From contig JAFREE010000017.1 in assembly GCA_019400425.1 (NCBI GenBank), forward strand, positions 124,001 to 188,000: 64,000 nt of DNA. Direction: 5' to 3'. The stretch comes from Hymenochaete sp. R1 (Eukaryota > Basidiomycota > Agaricomycetes > Hymenochaetales > Hymenochaetaceae). The translations under genes were made by a program, and so were the position numbers. Positions 27,239 through 36,410 of the stretch are shown here, piece by piece (position 1 is the first letter of the stretch; every line of letters begins with the position of its first letter). The notes beneath the pieces were generated by a model. That model had not been told where the DNA came from and did not search any database. It worked only from the letters and a program-made list of their open reading frames with translations.

Positions 27239-29445
27239 ATGAGCAGAGCAGCAAGAAATAACGTTCGAGGTCCTACTTCTGCACTCACAGAGTTTCTGAG
27301 GGTAAGTGACAGATAGTTCGTGTAGGAAGGTGTTCCGAACAAATAGGTTTTGGTCTTTAGGAGCAAGGTATTACGCGACAACTCGTCGCAGAGCGTGCAA
27401 GAACCAGGGTTGGTCCAGAAGAACAGCCCCAGCATAATGCAGAGGTAGAAGTCGGTCCGAGTAATGCCAATGATGTTGTGCCGGAAGATAACGGAAAAGA
27501 GGTTCGTCCAGTCGTGAACTCCGAACCGTCGACCCTGTCTTACGCACTCTCCTGCCAGGACGCGGGTGACATCGACTCTGAACACCTTGATGAAGACGAC
27601 GATGAAGAAGAGGAGGAAAATCGGACCAGTAAAAAGCGAAAGCTGACAAAGAAACAAGAACAGAAGCTCAAAGCTGCCGAAAAGAAGAAACTCAAAAAGA
27701 AGGGCGGCGATGACAGTGATTTCGAGGACTCCGAAGAGGACGAGTACACGGCTTTGTCGCGCGGGGCGGATCTCAATCGCATGCGCACGCGAATGAAGGA
27801 TGTGAAGCCTCCAATTGGCCACTTCGAGGAATGCGCCAGGTGCAGCAAGCAATTCACTGTGGTACGTCGTGATTAGACGTTTGAACTGTAAACATCGCCT
27901 GAAGTCCACCTTCATAGACTAAGTACACGATAGCTGATGATCCGGGGCCTGGCTGGCTGTGTCTTCCGTGTGCGAAGGCCTCGGGTGGTGATCCTTTCAA
28001 GAAACCTGCTGCTCCTCGGAAGCGCACTCGCCCGGATCAGAAACGAAAAGTGGTAAGCTATGAAGAAAGAGAGTTCCCAACATTAGCTGCTCTTTGCATC
28101 AATGTGAGTATGATCGACCCACCGACCATAATTTATGCTAATATTATTTAAAACAGCTGATAAGCGAACATATCAATGAGGTCGAAGCTCTGGGAGACAT
28201 CGGGTTCGAACACAAGACGGCTTTGGGCCGTGCATTAGCCCGAAATAGGAGCTTGTATGTGTTTAAACTTGACAGTTTTCTCTAACTGCGGACTTACCTT
28301 CACGCAACCCTAGAAACAATGAGAATGCCAAGCTTCTATACGATATAAGCAACACTGACCTGAGAGTATTTGATGCAACCAGTACGTTCATATCTTATAT
28401 TTCATGTAATGCAATGTTTCACCCAATTCCTCTAGAGCTGGGGCCAAACGCTTTCATGACCCTTGCTTCTCTCAATCCATCGCTCCAAAGGCTTCATATC
28501 GACTTCTGCGGTAGAATAAATGATACGGCAATCCAGTTCTGGGCTGAACACCTTCCCCACCTCAAGCGACTCGAACTACTCGGTCCTTTCCTCGTCAAGC
28601 CCGGCGCCTGGCAATCACTTTGTATTGGCCATCCGAAATTAACCGGGTTCCTTATCACTCAGTCTCCGCTTTTCAACCTTCAATGCATGTCGACCTTGAC
28701 TGAATCCTGTCCCAACCTTGTCGAGCTCCGGTTGAACCAAATCCGGGAGATGAGTGATGATTTCTTGCAGCATATTCAAAGCTTCAAGCACCTCACGAGC
28801 CTCGACCTTAGCGAACCTTCGAAAAGTTTAAGTTCAGATGCAGTCATTCAACTACTGAATACTGTAGGAAAATCGCTTGCGTATCTCAATCTATCAAAGA
28901 ACGAGGAATTGGGAGATAGATTTGTTGAGGAAGGGCTTCTTCCAAACTTACAAGTCACCACAACTCTCATCCTCAACGAGCTTCCCGAACTCTCCGATGA
29001 AGGCCTTGCCAAATTTTTCAATGAGACATCCAATGTTCCGTTACATCGACTCTCCCTCCGACGTAACTTTGCCCTGGCAGATGAAACCCTCGTCTCCATG
29101 CTCAAACACTCAGGTTCGGCACTTACGACATTGGACATCAATAGCTGGAAAGACGTCTCGAATGAGGCATTGCTCGCAATTGGGGAGTACGCACCCAGAC
29201 TCAACAAAATCGACCTTGGGTTTTGTCGCAAAGTCGACAACTTCGTCATAAAGGCACTTTTGGATGGCTGTGAAGGCGTAAAGGATATCCAAGTGTTTGG
29301 ATGCAACCGTTTGACGGAGGAATATCCGAAAAAGGTGAGTGACAGTGACTGCGATGGTTTGAGACGCGATCAATTTGGCGTTGACATATGCTTATTTTTC
29401 CAGAAAGGAGTGAATATCCGAGGTGTCGAGACGAACGCCATTTGA
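27239..29445 (+). CDS. rad7: Nucleotide excision repair protein Rad7
   Basis: Seven exons (27239-27301, 27361-27861, 27918-28103, 28157-28254, 28314-28381, 28436-29334, 29404-29445) give 618 aa. Rad7 works with Rad16 and a Cul3/elongin module in global-genome nucleotide excision repair of non-transcribed DNA. The N-terminus starts MSRAARNNVRGPTSALTEFL, the conserved Rad7 opening, followed by a Lys/Asp/Glu-rich linker. A zinc-binding motif follows: Cys179-x2-Cys182 (CARCSKQFTV) and Cys203-x2-Cys206 (CLPCAK). Leucine-rich repeats then run to the end, e.g. LKRLELLGPF, LTSLDLSEP, LAYLNLSKN, LTTLDINSWKDVSNEALLAIG and LNKIDLGFCRKV. Length and architecture match the family. Three introns cluster within residues 180-310. 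Confidence 0.94.
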
Positions 29446-30034
29446 ACGTGCAGCGCGTACGGGAGTATCACTGCTAGAACGGCGCTGTTTCATACTATAA
29501 ATAACCTACGACGCATTTGCTTGTTTACCTGTTGTTGTTTCTCAAAAGCTGAGTGAGACACCACTGTCCACGATTTGACAAATTGGTTACAGTATTTTCT
29601 TTGTGTGAGTTCCACATTTTCGACTGATGAATGCTCACGTATCATGCAAGTGTTCGAGGTAAGTAGCTTCGTGTCAGATCTCCCGGAGTAATTGCTGCGA
29701 CGCCGCATTTAGCGTCTCAGGTTGTGCGCCACGACGCACTGCAGCAAAATACAAACCGGGGGGAGGGGGGGGAGTATTCGACTTTATTACCCCTCTCCAT
29801 ACCGTGTACCAGTTATGTAATTACTTTCAGTACCAGTAGCTTCTTCAGCGGCTCGTTATCACACGTTCCGTATCAGCCACCGATCGTTTCGTAGCGAATG
29901 TAAAAATAGACTCATGTACAATCCAGCGCACTTCATTCGGGTTATAAAAGACGTTCCATCACTACTATCAATTGTGACTTTTCTCTCATACAACAAGCAA
30001 CAGGACAAGACAAGAAACATACGAAGCACCCAAC
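29446..30034. promoter_or_regulatory. Intergenic; TATA promoter of small gene A
   Basis: A G-rich tract (GGGGGGAGGGGGGG, about 29758-29773) is followed by the TATA-like GTTATAAAAG at 29941-29950, 85 nt before the ATG of the small gene at 30035. The leader between them is C/A-rich (CAACAAGCAACAGGACAAG), as in strongly expressed fungal genes. Nothing else was seen in the first half. Confidence 0.6.
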
Positions 30035-30241
30035 ATGAGTGACGGGCAGCAGGGTTCAAACACCACCGACAAAGCCCCAGCCACCGAGAAGAGAACTTCG
30101 ACCAGACAGAAGAAGACCGCATCGACCACCACCGAGACGCTCGGCCCGGGAACTGGCTTGACATATTACGAACCCCCGCCGGACACGCGACCCCCAGTCT
30201 TTGAGCCCAAGGAGACGAAACCATCGGAGGAAAAGCGTTGA
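30035..30241 (+). CDS. Small disordered protein A, 68 aa
   Basis: A single-exon frame, Thr/Lys/Pro/Glu-rich (MSDGQQGSNTTDKAPATEKR at the N-terminus, then TETLGPGTGL, YYEPPPDTRPP and a basic end). No signal peptide, Cys or TM segment. It is supported by a good TATA box 85 nt upstream, a C/A-rich leader and biased composition, and by its resemblance to the two similar genes downstream (a Leu-x-Pro/Gly-Gly core followed by Arg-Pro). The function is unknown. It might be a stress-related hydrophilic protein; that is a guess. Confidence 0.6.
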   Translation: MSDGQQGSNTTDKAPATEKRTSTRQKKTASTTTETLGPGTGLTYYEPPPDTRPPVFEPKETKPSEEKR

Positions 30242-31540
30242 GTTCACGTACGTAGAGAAGATAAGGGTATCAGTACGATAAATCAGTCTGGATGAGATGT
30301 GAAGTGTATCTATGCGTTTAATGTTGGCTGTCATTGAGGAGTGTAGCAGGTGTTGATAGGCAACTTGAATGCACATGTGCGAATTACTAGACGGACAATA
30401 GAGCTCGCGAGACTTTTGTCGAGTCCTCGTTGAAGACCGCGCATAGAAGACATTTGAAGACAAAGTCGTCGGAAGTGTATCGACACTATAGCACCTCTGA
30501 GAAAGTCTCCGTGGATACAAGTTCTTCGAAAGTCGTGTAAACCTCCGTTCCTACCCCTGGTTGCACACGGACACCGGGACACATTACCCAAGTATTAAGA
30601 TATGTCCATTGCCATTGCCCACCGAAACCGTGGAACATCAAAATTGCGTCCCATTACTTACAAATAATCTCACACGTACCTTCATCCTGCTATCCTTTGA
30701 GCTCTCTCTGATACACAATACATCATCAAAGGCAGATTTTTGTCACGTCGAACGCTAAGAAAAGAATCACTTTGAGTATGCACATGGCTGAAAGCAAATT
30801 AGTCACTTACTTGGGCTCATCTCGCTCACGCAAAAGGACAAGCATGACTTTCCTAACTCCCTTGGAGACTCATGCCAGAGCACATATGCTAATCATGATG
30901 TATCTCAGATTATAATCGCGTACTTTGGAAGTTGCCAGGCGAAAGATTAAATCTGATTTTGCGTGGGTGTGTTGAACAGCAGCTCATCGTGCTCCCCACC
31001 AGCTTTGCATACTTAGGCTTCCTGTATATTCAGAGAAAAGATTTTAAAAAAAATATAAGACGTACTTGAGATATTATGTAAAAAATGCATTTCTGCAAAC
31101 GTTGTATGAATTTGTTCAGCAGTACCTTCTCTCGTCGCTGCCGAAATTTATTGTCTGATATAAAGTGGGCTATCGTCGAGGTGGGTCAAAGCTCGACACG
31201 ACCAAGCTGCAGTCGCACCTTCATCAAGGTATGAATACATGCAGCTTGTACGTGAGGCAAGTCTGAGGTCAACGTTTCCTTGCCGCGGTCGAATATTCAG
31301 GTAGAAGCAAAGCGAAACGAACGGGACATTCAAGGCACCTGGAGAAAAGCGTGGCCCTCGATCGAGTCCTTGATGCATCCAGAACTCCGAACTGACACTT
31401 GAGGAGTTACAAAGAAGTCAGCTTAAGTGTATTGCCCTCTTTTTTTTCCAAACGATCGGGGCGCGAACATCTTTAAAGGTCAGTTGGTCGTTTCCTTGTG
31501 CAAAGAACTCATGTAGAATATGAATTCTGCATCTCAAATC
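30242..31540. other. Intergenic between small genes A and B
   Basis: 1.3 kb, AT-rich. Near 31020-31110 the sequence (with GTAAAAAATGCA followed by GCAAACG) weakly resembles the block upstream of small gene C, so an older copy of that promoter block may lie here. The minus-strand frame near 31148-31378 has no supporting features. No confident gene. Confidence 0.45.
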
Positions 31541-31860
31541 TAGTAATAAATCCCTTTGTACCCCTGGTATATAAAAAATACTTATTAGCTAAGGTTCATA
31601 TTTCGGAGACTTTGTACTTACAATTAAATAATACGACCTGTTGAATGATAACCTCTTTGCAGGACGTGACAGTAAAAAAGGAGTGATTTGAATGAGCAAG
31701 ATACGAACGTGGACTTCCTCGCTCGCCTAGATTATCATAAGCGTGAGCAAATCGACTTGACTAAGTCTTCTGAGTAGTCGTGTGAGCGCATACAAGAGTC
31801 AAAAACGATGGCTTGGAAGGAAAAATCAGCAAAGTTTCAATAATACCAAGAAAAAACGAA
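31541..31860 (+). repeat. Duplicated upstream block, copy 1
   Basis: Shares ordered matches with 32931-33245: ACTTTGTACT[T/C]AC, then CTCTTTGCAGGACGTGACAGTAAAAAA against TTCTTTGCGGGACGCGATCGGTAAAAAA, GAGCAAGATACGAA against GAACAAAGCACGAA, then GCATACA, AAAACGAT and CAAAGTT in the same order. The spacing between copies is about 1.4 kb, the same as between small genes B and C. This indicates tandem duplication of gene plus promoter, now well diverged. Confidence 0.7.
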
Positions 31861-31914
31861 CTCCTTTGCGTGCGTTACTTGGACAACAATGCGACGAGTC
31901 ACGCATCCCCGGCG

Positions 31915-31922
31915 CATAAAAG
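31915..31922 (+). promoter_or_regulatory. TATA box of small gene B
   Basis: CATAAAAG lies about 100 nt before the ATG at 32023, followed by a CT-rich leader. The same motif and spacing precede small gene C. Confidence 0.65.
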
Positions 31923-32022
31923 CTCACCGCCTTCAGCTGTCCTCGTCATTCACTCACTTAATCACTTACGTCTTTCCCGTCAACTCTTTCATCAAACAAG
32001 CTTTACCGACTCTCTTTTTACC

Positions 32023-32253
32023 ATGTCTCAAAAGGATCACTACAAATTCGGCGAGGACCTAAGTACTCCATCTGTGAAGAGGGCGGAGACTAACAATCCT
32101 AGATTTGGAGGGCAGTCTTCCCTCACCCCGGGTGGGCATGTTCCTGCCCCTACTGGAATCAGTCGGGAGCGGGAGGCACGACCTTCATATTCAAATGACA
32201 ACGGTCAGCGTGACTCAGGCGCGGCGGGTAATAAATCCAATAAAATTAGATAG
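32023..32253 (+). CDS. Small disordered protein B, 76 aa
   Basis: A single-exon frame starting at an ATG in good context (TTTTACCATGTCTC), MSQKDHYKFGEDLSTPS..., rich in Ser, Gly, Asn, Arg. It has no Cys, no signal peptide and no TM segment. The frame is open further upstream, but that part is leader because it includes the TATA box. The core F-G-G-Q-S-S-L-T-P-G-G...EARPSYSND aligns with F-L-G-S-R-G-L-V-P-P-G-G...EARPQAPND in gene C. Together with the duplicated promoter block this makes B and C paralogues. Function unknown. Confidence 0.65.
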   Translation: MSQKDHYKFGEDLSTPSVKRAETNNPRFGGQSSLTPGGHVPAPTGISREREARPSYSNDNGQRDSGAAGNKSNKIR

Positions 32254-32930
32254 GATAAGAAAGTACCTCATACCATCCCCTTCCATATCGCCGTTGAAGG
32301 TGTATGTAGCGGCGTCGAATGGAGCACTACCACTCCCCTTCATTGTCATTTGGATAGATGATATGAGTCTGTAGATGGTTCCCTCGGAGGCTCGCCGCCG
32401 CGGGTAATGAGTGTCTGAGAAGCATGCTTAAAATCGCTCGTAACGTTAATGCGACCATTATCTGGGCCCGCGACCAAGGGGAAGATTTTGATCCCTTCTA
32501 TTTTGATCCTTAGCAGCTTGAGACAAATTCCTGAGGGCAAAGCCCCTGCCAGTTGGATCGAAAGCCAGTACGAACAAGCTGTGATCACGTCCGAGTGCCT
32601 CGAGCGTTATAGAAGTATACGCAGGCCTGCCAACAATGTACGAGCGACGATCTCTTGAATATTGTAGCAGAATCTGGGGACTATGTTGGGCATACCATGC
32701 TTGTCGGAAGGCATGATACATATGCTTGATCCTTTTTCTAATACATCCCGAACTCCAACCCGAGACATGATACTTTGATCGAGTTTCCTGGCTCGAGAGA
32801 AACCACGGAGAAGTTAATTTGGGAATGTCTTCTCATCTGCAGGTAAGGTTCAGCTGCGTTGCAATGCTGGCCAGCCATATCTGTGCACGTAGCGTGAGGC
32901 CTAAGTTCGAGTATGACTACTGTATTTAGA
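32254..32930. other. Intergenic between small genes B and C
   Basis: No gene recognised. Around 32725-32760 (ACATCCCGAACTCCAACCCGAGAC) the sequence resembles 31365-31400 (GCATCCAGAACTCCGAACTGACAC), so the duplicated unit extends upstream of the promoter block. The unit length is about 1.37-1.40 kb. Confidence 0.5.
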
Positions 32931-33245
32931 ATTCAGAAATAAATCATTTTGCACATTTGGTATGCGGTCGTTACGCACCTTGTTATCCAAGATCCACTTT
33001 TCAGGAACTTTGTACTCACGGAAAAGTTATTTGACCCGGTAAATATAGGTTCTTTGCGGGACGCGATCGGTAAAAAATGCAGTTTGCACGAACAAAGCAC
33101 GAATAAAGGCCTCTTCACTTGCCCAAGTCGTCTTATTCGAGGGAGATAGACTAAAATAAGTCATTTGAACATTCGCGCAGTTGCATACAGTGATACACAC
33201 GTTGAAAACGATAGGAGAGCAAAGGTGGCAAAGTTCGATGGAAAA
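32931..33245 (+). repeat. Duplicated upstream block, copy 2
   Basis: Partner of 31541-31860 (see that entry for the matching motifs). It precedes the TATA box of small gene C. Confidence 0.7.
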
Positions 33246-33300
33246 TCGAATATATTAGAGCACGCGTGACAAAAATGTGACGTATTAGTCACGGGTATAT

Positions 33301-33308
33301 CATAAAAG
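33301..33308 (+). promoter_or_regulatory. TATA box of small gene C
   Basis: CATAAAAG, 108-115 nt before the ATG at 33416, followed by a CT-rich leader. Just upstream are two TGACG/GTCAC-type motifs (TGTGACGTATTAGTCACG, about 33278-33295) resembling a palindromic CRE/bZIP site. Confidence 0.65.
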
Positions 33309-33415
33309 CGGCACCCAGCTCAAGCCACTTGTTCTCCCTTCATCGTCCTTCCAATCTCGCACATAATTACGACTGACTGCGTTCCCTTCAACAAGCTCAA
33401 GTAACTCTGTATACC

Positions 33416-33613
33416 ATGAATGGGAGGTCGACAAACGGAAGGAAAAATACTGGTTCGTCTTTCCTCGGCTCGCGTGGACTCGTACCTCCTGGCGGAGACG
33501 ATCTGGAGGCAAGACCTCAAGCCCCAAATGACGACGTGAATGAATTCTTTACTACTCGACAGCGTTATCCCGGTGCGCCGAAGGAGCAGCTCAGCAAAGG
33601 CGGAAATAAATAG
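33416..33613 (+). CDS. Small disordered protein C, 65 aa
   Basis: A single-exon frame beginning MNGRSTNGRKNTGSSFLGSR. It is Gly/Asn/Arg/Pro-rich, with no Cys, signal peptide or TM segment. The core resembles protein B (LVPPGG, EARPQAPND). The TATA box, CT-rich leader and duplicated upstream block support it as a transcribed gene. Function unknown. Confidence 0.65.
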   Translation: MNGRSTNGRKNTGSSFLGSRGLVPPGGDDLEARPQAPNDDVNEFFTTRQRYPGAPKEQLSKGGNK

Positions 33614-34266
33614 AAAGTGTAGGTTGTAGTAGGGGTTTTGTATCGGTTTGATGTACATGGAATAACTTGGAACAAATGACAATATTACCCTTCTCTGCCA
33701 TTTGGCTCATGCTCATTGGCACAGCTGTGCAAATTATTGCCCTGCAGATTTACCACGGGCAATGAAATAGTTCTTACAACGTGCTAGCTTGTTATATTGG
33801 TACGCAAGCTCGCAAGATACAGATGATTTTACGGTCTTTAACACTGTCGGACATCTTTTGCTTAAGTCGCTAGTAAATTATACCCAGATCCTTGAGTGTA
33901 TACTCGATGAGTATCAAAGTAAATCTCGAGCGTTCTCAACTTCTCACACATAAATTCATGTAGTCGGTGGACACATATACCCCAATGTGTGAATTTGGGA
34001 TCGAGAAGGGGTGAAGGGCACGGTCATTGAACAGCCACCTTCAGCGCCCGCCGCCGTCGACGGAGAACATCCGGCGCGCTCTCGTGATGGCAATGCAAAC
34101 CAATCAGATCTCGGGTCTGCGCGAAACCATATACAGCCAACTCTTCTAGACGACAAAATCATGCGCTCACCAGCGTATCGTCGCTCCTCAGCAGCCTTGA
34201 CTTTGCACTACATTGGACGACGACCACATTCGCTTTCTGAGGGGCCACGATACATTAAGAACGACA
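33614..34266. other. Intergenic; upstream region of the WW/TM gene
   Basis: Nothing recognised. A plus-strand frame from 34011 starts only at GTG and overlaps the next gene in another frame. The upstream ATG at 34087 runs just 20 codons. One of these could be an upstream ORF or an undetected 5' exon. Confidence 0.4.
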
Positions 34267-36410
34267 ATGAAGGGTGTAAACGAGCTTTTGCATCTCGAGA
34301 ATGCGCTCCCCGGGAGGACGCCTTCGTCTGAAGGACCTGTGCTTAGTGTTCGCGATTTCCCAAAGCTACAAGCCCCGTACGTAGCTGCTATTCGAAGAGA
34401 AACGCACGACGAGGACCGAGGAGCTTACGGTAGACCTGGGTGTGTAAATGTCACCGGTATTCGAATAAAATAACAAAGAATTGACGGGTTTTCGATTCTT
34501 GCCTTGGGCTAGCGAGTCAAGCGCATCGGCGAGTCCCATCATTGTTGACTTTCCGTCTGGGATCGATGCTGACAGTGCTTGTCTCATAGCTAGTCCCGTG
34601 CCTCCCTGAAGGTTGGAAATCTTACATCCATCCTAAAGGGTGGATCTATTATTACCATCCCGAACAACGTCTTGTCACAGACTACAAGATCGAATACACT
34701 CTCGGGTACCAAGAATTTCAGGCTGCACTGCGAGAAACGAAGGGGATCGCCATCGAACGTCTCCCTAAGTCTTGTGAGCTGTGGGTTGACTATAGGCTGG
34801 AAGGCGGGAGGAATATCGCGGAGAAACTGTTCATTGACCACTCGTTAAGGAGGTTGACGCCGGAAGCACCGCGATACCGCTCGGGAAGCTTGAATGATGA
34901 TGGGACATGGCGGGACGATGATGTAGATGTCAGGGAACGTACGTGTTATTGCATCTATTACTTACAGTGTACCCTCCTTGCTCACTATTTTGCAGAGTTG
35001 AAGCTAGAGCAAGCATATTGGGAATATATCTTCAATCACCCTTGCCACGTCAGCCTTCCCTCTTTCGCTGAAGAAGACGCCATTGCAGCTGTGACGTGGT
35101 TTCTACAAGGTCTTTACTCAATTGTTGTTGGGATCCCCTTACTCAAACGACTGCTTCGTCTAGATCGACTTCTCAACCCGGAAGAAAGCATCGTGCCTTA
35201 TTCGAAAGAAATGAGCAAAGATTTTCTTGATCTGCTAATAACGATGTCAGAAAATAAAGGAACCTTTGAATCAGATCGAAATGCATATATCAAAACGCAT
35301 TTCATCGCCAGCATCCTGGAACGAATAGGTGAGCAACCCCCTTTTCAAACTCTAGAACAGCAAACCGTAACTTCCAATTGATACAGCGGGAGAACGACTT
35401 CGACAACATTATGGTCAACAAGATGCAAGGCATTACTTGAAACGGACCGTGAAAATGAGGCGTGACGATTATGCAGAAGAGGATTCTCACGTTTTTGGCT
35501 TTTTCTTCAATTTCGTGATGACCTTTCTGTGCTTCGGAACTCCGTACTCGTATCTGAGGCACATTAACGAGTTCTTTACCTCGGGGCCAGGGCGAACTGA
35601 TACCATCATCGAGCGATGGTCGGCATTCGTAGAAGAGAACGTCGCAGATTGGACAAATACCAACCTCGTGGTGCGTTTTATAGCGTTCTTTTCGGTTCAC
35701 ACTCGCTGAAAAATGGCTTTGGGTGGGCTAAATTAGGCAACAGTGCTCGTCAGTGCCTCGGTTGCTTTTCTCGCTGTTCCGGGAATCGATAGCACGACAC
35801 GCATTCTCGGTATCGTCTCGACACTCTGCTCGATCTCGAGTATCATCGTTGGCCTTCTCAACGTTTGGCAGAACCAGCACAAATCACGGGCCAATTTGGA
35901 AATCACTGTCATTGTAAGCTATTTGACTTATGCTCGTTGTCACTATAAAGACCAAATTCTGCTTCTAGTTTGATTTCTTTCAGAAAACGGAGAAGGGCGT
36001 GAAGACATTCAAGTTGCTCGCAATACTACTATCCCTCCCAATGGTACTGCTTATATGGTCTACGCTTTTCTTCGCTGCATCCATCGAGACATATGCATGG
36101 TTTGGGATCGATGAAACAGGCCTTGAGGCAGGTTCGGATGGCTCCGGTGGTGACGGGGGCGATGCTATAAATCGAAACCGATTCAACGATGTAACTGGGT
36201 GGGTCTCAACTGGGGCATTGTCATTACTGATGTTCGCGGTTGCCTTCTCCTTCCTGTATTTCTGGCGGGTGAGTTATAATGTACTTTGCCAGGTTTATCG
36301 GAGTATTAACATTGTTGCTCTTCTTGGTCTAGGCCTGGAAGCCCTCGAGCTTCCGATCAGTCATAAAGCGGAAGCACAAGGAGCGTAAGAGAAGATGGGC
36401 TCCCTTTTGA
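34267..36410 (+). CDS. WW-domain multi-TM protein, about 560 aa
   Basis: A seven-exon model (34267-34443, 34590-34938, 34996-35328, 35387-35670, 35737-35913, 35984-36268, 36333-36410) keeps phase throughout. After about 60 hydrophilic residues comes a WW-like motif, LPEGWKSYIHPKGWIYYYH, with the paired Trp and aromatic block that bind Pro-rich ligands. A charged region follows, then about five hydrophobic helices: LQGLYSIVVGIPLL, FFFNFVMTFLCFG, VLVSASVAFLAVP with ILGIVSTLCSISSIIVGLL, LLAILLSLPMVLLIWSTLFF, and a last pair-like segment ALSLLMFAVAFSFLYFW. The C-tail is very basic (KRKHKERKRRW). Such WW/TM proteins are common and often multicopy in Agaricomycetes; their role is not known to me. 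The 5' exon and start are the weak part. Intron 5 has an alternative in-frame acceptor adding five codons. Confidence 0.78.

Noticed and set aside
31148..31378. A minus-strand 76-codon gene between small genes A and B
   Set aside because: No TATA, leader or splice evidence, and the amino-acid composition looks random. Part of it coincides with the suspected duplicated unit.
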